Positions 7,363-10,750 of a DNA stretch of 10,750 nt are shown in pieces. Both the position numbers and the translations under genes were made by a program. The notes under the pieces are model-generated. The model worked only from the letters and a program-made list of their open reading frames with translations, was not told the origin of the DNA and did no database searches. The DNA lies in NCBI GenBank assembly GCA_036005125.1, contig DASYQV010000138.1, positions 1 to 10,750 on the forward strand, given 5' to 3'. Each line of letters opens with the position of its first letter. The stretch's first letter is position 1. This DNA comes from DASYQV01 sp036005125. Its GTDB lineage: Bacteria; Acidobacteriota; Vicinamibacteria; Vicinamibacterales; UBA2999.

Positions 7363-7516
7363 CAGGTCTACGTGTCAGGTCTAGGTTTCAGGTCTAGGTG
7401 TCAGGTCTAGGTGTCAGGTCTAGGTGTCAGGTCTACGTGTCAGGTCTACGTGTCAGGTCTACGTGTCAGGTCTACGTGTCAGGTCTACGTGTCAGGCCTG
7501 AGTGTCAAGTCTAAGT
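7363..7516. repeat. 13-base tandem array, CAGGTCTACGTGT, eleven full units
   Basis: Eleven contiguous 13-base units run from 7363 to 7505, followed by an 11-base degenerate unit to 7516. Units 1 and 6-10 read CAGGTCTACGTGT. Units 3-5 read CAGGTCTAGGTGT, unit 2 ends GTTT, and unit 11 is CAGGCCTGAGTGT. The identical units lie in blocks, as expected from recent local duplication. Confidence 0.93.
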
Positions 7517-7581
7517 CAGGTTCCCAATTGGCAGGTTCTTTTTACGTCACCCGGCAAGCCGACACCCGCGGCCGCTACTTC

Positions 7582-7717
7582 GACCTGCACCTCTGACCTG
7601 TGACCTGGCACCTCTGACCTGTGACCTGGCACCTCTAACCTGCACCTGTGACCTGGCACCTTTGACCTGACACTTTTGACCTCACCTTTGACCTTTGACC
7701 TTTGACCTTTGACCTAC
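7582..7717. repeat. GACCT-based heptamer array, right half of the island
   Basis: Mostly 7-base units of the form NACCTNN. A 21-base block made of GACCTGT, GACCTGG and CACCTCT is present twice in tandem (7595-7615 and 7616-7636). Toward the MmgE/PrpD gene the array becomes regular GACCTTT (7690, 7697, 7704) and ends in GACCTAC at 7711, which contains the complement of that gene's TAG stop (7714-7716). Confidence 0.9.
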
Positions 7718-9111
7718 GAGCTGGCGAGCCATCCCCTGACATGAGGCTCGTCAGCGAGCCGCCAGATGCGCGCGATCACGTCCGTCATCTCCTCGTCGCT
7801 CGCGCCCTTGGCGTAGGCGGCAAGCCGGCGGGCCTTCTGCTCCAGATCAGCTCGCGACAGCGGCTGCTCCGGGTCGCCTGCAGGGGAGCTTATCCGCTTC
7901 TCGAAGCTCCCGCCATCGCGCAGGGTGACCGTCACACGTCCCCTCCATCGTTCCGGATACGCGGCAGCGATGTCCGGGTCGAGCACCATACGGACCTTGT
8001 CGTGAAATGCCCGGACCCTCGGATCGCGCAACGTCGCGTCGGTGAAGTCGGTGAGCCCCGCCCGGCCGTAGAGAGCGATGAGCGCAAGCACGAACCCCAT
8101 GGAGAACTTCGCCTGGTGAATCGTTCGTGGATCGGTGAGGGGGCCGAGCACGTCGAGCGCACCCTGATGGACGTGGGCCGTCACGCCGGAGATGTCCTCG
8201 GGGTCGAGCCGCCGGTCCTGCATGAGCAGCAGCAGCGCGTCGGCAGCCGGATGCGTATGACGACACGAGGCGTGGACCTTGAACGAGGTTTCCTGGATTG
8301 CCCAGCGGACGCCGAGTTGATCCGTGAGTCGAGCGGGATCGGCATCGCTCGACATGCCCGCGCTCATGCCCTGCGTCCCGGTCAGGATCTCGCTCGCCCC
8401 GGTGAAGCCGTCACGGGCGAGGTACGCCGACAGCAGCCCGTTGGCCGCAGCCTTGGCGGTGTGCAACTGCTTGGAATCGGCGGCGTCGCGCAGGAACTGC
8501 CAGAGACCCGCGGCCTGCGTCCCGGCCGATCCGAGACAATGCTGCATCCGCCGCGCGTCGAGGTTCAGCACGCGCGCGACGCCCGCCGCCGCCGCAAGCG
8601 TGCCGGCCGTGCCGGTGGTGTGAAACACACGGTAATGCGACCGGCCGAGAAACTCGCCGACCCGCACGCCAGCCTCGTAGCCCGCCACGGCGGCGGCAAT
8701 CAGCTCCCGGCCCGACGCGCCGGTCTCCTGTGCCGCCGCGAGCACCGCCGGAAAAACAACGGTGCCCGGATGCAGCACCGAGTTGCCGTGGAGATCATCC
8801 TGCTCCACAACGTGCGACGCGGCCGCGTTGACGAGCGCGGCGAACAGCGGAGATGTCTTTCGTCGTGCTGTCAGGATTTCGCAGGACCCGGTCGCCGGCC
8901 CCATCGAGGCGGCGATATCCTCGAGAATCCGTACCGGCCGCGCGCCCTTACCTGCAAGCGCGCACGCGAACCAGTCGAGAAACAGATCGACGGTGCGGGC
9001 CACGACGGCGGGCGGCAGATCGTCGTACCGCACAGCCACGAGGCACTCCGACAATGCCGCCGTGGGAGAGGCGTGTGCCTCAGGGGCGATCGCTTCGACC
9101 GGCTGTTGCAT
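7714..9111 (-). CDS. MmgE/PrpD family protein
   Basis: This 465-residue protein belongs to the MmgE/PrpD family, which includes 2-methylcitrate dehydratase, cis-aconitate decarboxylase and iminodisuccinate epimerase; the exact reaction is not determinable. Family segments in order: DWFACALAG near 46, EQDDLHGNSVLHPGTVVFPA at 103-122, GYEAGVRVGEFLG near 144, FHTTGTAGTLAAAAGVA near 163, DSKQLHTAKAAANGLLSA near 212 and KVHASCRHTHPAADALL near 278. Candidate active-site residues by position in the fold are D105/D106, H114, H164, K214 or K220, and H285/H287. I chose ATG at 9109-9111, preceded by GAGGACCT. ATG at 9135 or TTG at 9147 are longer alternatives. The start lies 32 bases inside the end of the transporter gene, suggesting coupled expression. 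The stop falls in a repeat unit. Confidence 0.9.
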   Translation of the reverse strand: MQQPVEAIAPEAHASPTAALSECLVAVRYDDLPPAVVARTVDLFLDWFACALAGKGARPVRILEDIAASMGPATGSCEILTARRKTSPLFAALVNAAASHVVEQDDLHGNSVLHPGTVVFPAVLAAAQETGASGRELIAAAVAGYEAGVRVGEFLGRSHYRVFHTTGTAGTLAAAAGVARVLNLDARRMQHCLGSAGTQAAGLWQFLRDAADSKQLHTAKAAANGLLSAYLARDGFTGASEILTGTQGMSAGMSSDADPARLTDQLGVRWAIQETSFKVHASCRHTHPAADALLLLMQDRRLDPEDISGVTAHVHQGALDVLGPLTDPRTIHQAKFSMGFVLALIALYGRAGLTDFTDATLRDPRVRAFHDKVRMVLDPDIAAAYPERWRGRVTVTLRDGGSFEKRISSPAGDPEQPLSRADLEQKARRLAAYAKGASDEEMTDVIARIWRLADEPHVRGWLASS

Positions 9112-10372
9112 AGGTCCTCGACCCCAGCTGCTCATTCTGCCCGGCAATTGCGTACATGACCGCTCCGAGCGCCAGCAGGATCATGACGCCGACCATCGCT
9201 GACAACCAGATGCCGCGATATTCGGCAAGTGAATTACCGGCCTGCGTGTTCAGAGACATTCCGACGTAGCCGCTCAGCGCCAATCCGGTGGCCCCTGCAA
9301 TCTGAGCGACGGCATTGACGAACGAGACGACCGATGCGGTCTTCTCGGGGCCGTATGTGTCGGACACTGCCGCGGTGATCAGCGGGAAGAGGTTGATCGA
9401 CATGCCCAGCAGACACGCCATCGTCGCCACCGCCCACGTCGCGGTCGGGCCGGTGGACATTCGCTGCAGAAGGATGGCCGAGAGGACCAGCCAACCGATC
9501 GCGACGATCGGCCGCTGGATGCCTCGCTTGACGAGCGCGTCGCAGAGCTTGCCGGCCAGCGGGCAACCCACACCGCGCCCGAGCAGCGAATAGGCCACGA
9601 CCGTCAGGAGGCCGCCGCCGATCACGGCGGCGTTGAGACCGGAGCCGCCCGTCGCGAGATAGACATCGGCCGCGTAGATGGAAATCCAGGGCTGCACGAT
9701 CCGAATCGCAACGATGAACGCGGAGAAGAGGAACGTGTACGCCCACAGACGCGGGTCGCCGAGCATCTGCATGGTGAAGGAGCTCTTCGGCGCTGCGCGC
9801 TCGGGAGACGGATCGGACCGCAGGAAGACGAGACAGAGCACGCCCACCGCTGCGACCACCACCGCCGTCCTGTTGGTCGCCTGCCGCCAGCCGCTCGCGA
9901 AGTAGATGGACACCACCGGCAGCAGGAAGAACGCGGTGCTCTCGCCGAGCGCTCCGCCGATGCCCCCGAGAGCCGCCTGACTGAAACCGCGCTCGTGCGG
10001 CGGGAACCAGCGTGCGAGACCGCCGGCCACCGACACGTAGACGGCTGCGGCGGCAATCCCACCGGCGGCACGCCACGCGAGCAGTGCACCCTCGTCCGCT
10101 CCCGAGGCGAATCCGACCATGGCGGCCGACGTCAACAGGATCCCGCAGGCTGTGATCCATCGATTCCCGAACCGATCCGCCGCGATCCCCCACGGCATCT
10201 GGCACAGGGCGTACGCGTAGAAAAACGTCGACCCGAGCAGGCCGAGCGCCGCCTTGTCGAGCGAAAGGTCCTGCGCGATGAACTTCTGTACGCCGGAGTA
10301 GTTCTGCCGCGAGAACTGGCTCGTCGCATAGGCGAGGATGCTGAAGACGAGAATGACCCAACGGTAAGTCAT
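9080..10372 (-). CDS. MFS transporter, probable organic anion or substrate uptake permease
   Basis: This 430-residue inner-membrane protein has the length and about 12 hydrophobic segments typical of the major facilitator superfamily. The loop 2-3 signature is clear: GIAADRFGNRW at 62-72, with D66 and R67. A charged central loop (RSDPSPERAAPKSS near 185-198) separates the two six-helix halves, and the second half has KLCDALVKRGIQRP near 275. The N-terminus (YSGVQKFIAQDLSLDKAALGLLGS) resembles anion:cation symporter-type members such as those for hexuronates and aromatic or organic acids; specificity is not readable. I chose ATG at 10370-10372 because the first helix starts at once; upstream codons in the same frame are repeat-derived. 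The ribosome site is weak (AGGG, partly within the first repeat unit). It is followed by the overlapping MmgE/PrpD gene. Confidence 0.92.
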   Translation of the reverse strand: MTYRWVILVFSILAYATSQFSRQNYSGVQKFIAQDLSLDKAALGLLGSTFFYAYALCQMPWGIAADRFGNRWITACGILLTSAAMVGFASGADEGALLAWRAAGGIAAAAVYVSVAGGLARWFPPHERGFSQAALGGIGGALGESTAFFLLPVVSIYFASGWRQATNRTAVVVAAVGVLCLVFLRSDPSPERAAPKSSFTMQMLGDPRLWAYTFLFSAFIVAIRIVQPWISIYAADVYLATGGSGLNAAVIGGGLLTVVAYSLLGRGVGCPLAGKLCDALVKRGIQRPIVAIGWLVLSAILLQRMSTGPTATWAVATMACLLGMSINLFPLITAAVSDTYGPEKTASVVSFVNAVAQIAGATGLALSGYVGMSLNTQAGNSLAEYRGIWLSAMVGVMILLALGAVMYAIAGQNEQLGSRTYATAGRSDRP

Positions 10373-10380
10373 GGTGCTGC

Positions 10381-10454
10381 CCTGATGCCTAATCCCTGAT
10401 GCCTGATCCCTGAGACAGCCCTGATGCCTGATGCCTGATGCCTGATGCCTATTT
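10381..10454. repeat. CCTGATG heptamer array filling the gap between ALDH and MFS genes
   Basis: The 80-base gap (10373-10452) is almost all 7-mers. CCTGATG (10381), CCTAATC (10388), CCTGATG (10395), CCTGATC (10402) and CCTGAGA (10409) are followed by a four-base break and then CCTGATG at 10420, 10427, 10434 and 10441. A last degenerate unit, CCTATTT (10448-10454), overlaps the complement of the ALDH stop (10453-10455). On the other side the array ends eight bases before the MFS start codon. Confidence 0.93.
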
Positions 10455-10750
10455 ATTTGCCAAGCCGCATGATGAACGGATTCGGGACCTCGGTCGACGT
10501 CGAGATCCACACACTCTTCACCTGCAGGTACTCCTTGATCATTTCCTGCCCGCTCTCCCGGCCGAGGCCGGAGCGCTTGTAGCCGCCAAACGGCGAGAGA
10601 TAACTGAGCGCGCGGTACGTGTTCACCCAGACCGTGCCCGCCTGGAGACGGTCCGCCATGAGGAACGCCCGGCGCATGTTCTGCGTCCACACTCCGGCCG
10701 CAAGACCGTACGCCACGTCGTTGCCGATCGCTATCGCCTCCTCCTCGTCA
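10453..10750 (-). CDS. Aldehyde dehydrogenase, C-terminal part (5' end outside window)
   Basis: The last 98 residues of an NAD(P)-dependent aldehyde dehydrogenase are present; the reading frame is open to the right edge of the window. Family features seen in order are the NDVAYGLAAGVWTQN segment, the AGTVWVN strand, SPFGGYKRSGLGRESG and the C-terminal oligomerisation segment EYLQVKSVWIS. The catalytic cysteine and glutamate and the cofactor-binding domain lie upstream, outside the window, so substrate and activity cannot be judged. The tail EVPNPFIMRLGK is followed by TAA at 10453-10455, next to the heptamer array. As the first gene in transcription order it may head or belong to the catabolic cluster. 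Confidence 0.92.
   Translation of the reverse strand, partial: DEEEAIAIGNDVAYGLAAGVWTQNMRRAFLMADRLQAGTVWVNTYRALSYLSPFGGYKRSGLGRESGQEMIKEYLQVKSVWISTSTEVPNPFIMRLGK

Larger units (their letters stand above)
7314..7718. repeat. Large inverted repeat island filling the 7313-7713 gap
   Basis: Segments 7314-7338 and 7694-7718 are a perfect 25-base inverted repeat built from AGGTCAA heptamers (left orientation), beginning with CGTAGGTC at each outer end. Between them, AGGTC occurs 14 times on the plus strand up to about 7484 and GACCT 12 times from 7582 on, with no copy of either in the opposite half. The left half contains a heptamer block and a 13-base array, and the right half mixed 7-mers. The centre (7517-7581) is not repetitive apart from two CAGGTT. 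There is no credible gene within the island. The outer ends touch the FAD-subunit start codon and contain the MmgE/PrpD stop codon. Confidence 0.92.

Noticed and set aside
7411..7596. 61-codon plus-strand frame with repeated amino-acid segments
   Set aside because: It is only the translation of the 13-base tandem array. Because 13 is not a multiple of 3 it cycles frames and has no gene signals.
7314..7718. CRISPR array
   Set aside because: Units are 7-21 bases and contiguous, with no unique spacers of 25-40 bases and no cas genes.
7702..9159. Plus-strand open frame of 485 codons, opposite the MmgE/PrpD gene
   Set aside because: Antisense shadow of a well-supported gene. It begins in the repeat and has no domain.

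Overview
This window is a high-GC stretch of bacterial chromosome in which every recognisable gene lies on the minus strand, so transcription runs from the right end to the left end. The acidobacterial style of the secreted PQQ-dependent dehydrogenase and the general gene style suggest Acidobacteriota, perhaps Vicinamibacteria. That is an inference from recalled family resemblance, not a computed placement, and soil relatives of other phyla are not excluded.

In transcription order the genes are: the C-terminal end of an aldehyde dehydrogenase (10453-10750, cut by the window edge); an MFS transporter (9080-10372); an MmgE/PrpD-family protein (7714-9111, overlapping the transporter by 32 bases); the FAD (6443-7312), [2Fe-2S] (5951-6430) and molybdopterin (3643-5922) subunits of a xanthine-dehydrogenase/CO-dehydrogenase-type hydroxylase; a MoaD/ThiS-like ubiquitin-fold protein overlapping the hydroxylase by 31 bases (3401-3673); an aldo/keto reductase (2332-3330); and a secreted quinoprotein dehydrogenase whose 3' end is beyond the window (1-2150). 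The order suggests a small catabolic cluster: uptake, molybdenum-dependent hydroxylation, rearrangement, dehydration or decarboxylation by the MmgE/PrpD protein, and aldehyde or alcohol oxidoreduction. The substrate cannot be read from sequence. There are no plus-strand genes, tRNAs, rRNAs, CRISPR arrays or transposases.

The unusual part is between the genes. Each of the five junctions of 28 bases or more contains direct repeats, and in four of the five the repeat period is 7 or a mix of 7 and other short units: ATTCATG/ATTCGTG at 2168-2250, CCTGAGG at 5942-5969, AGGTCAA plus a 13-base unit plus GACCT-type units at 7314-7718, and CCTGATG at 10381-10454. The fifth junction (3361-3428) has four copies of TGATCAAAT at irregular spacing. 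The three tight or overlapping junctions have none. Several arrays run into the flanking stop or start codons, supplying the last codons or the stop of the neighbouring gene. The 401-base junction between the MmgE/PrpD and FAD-subunit genes is a large inverted array, with AGGTC only in its left half and GACCT only in its right half, bounded by a perfect 25-base inverted repeat that touches both genes.
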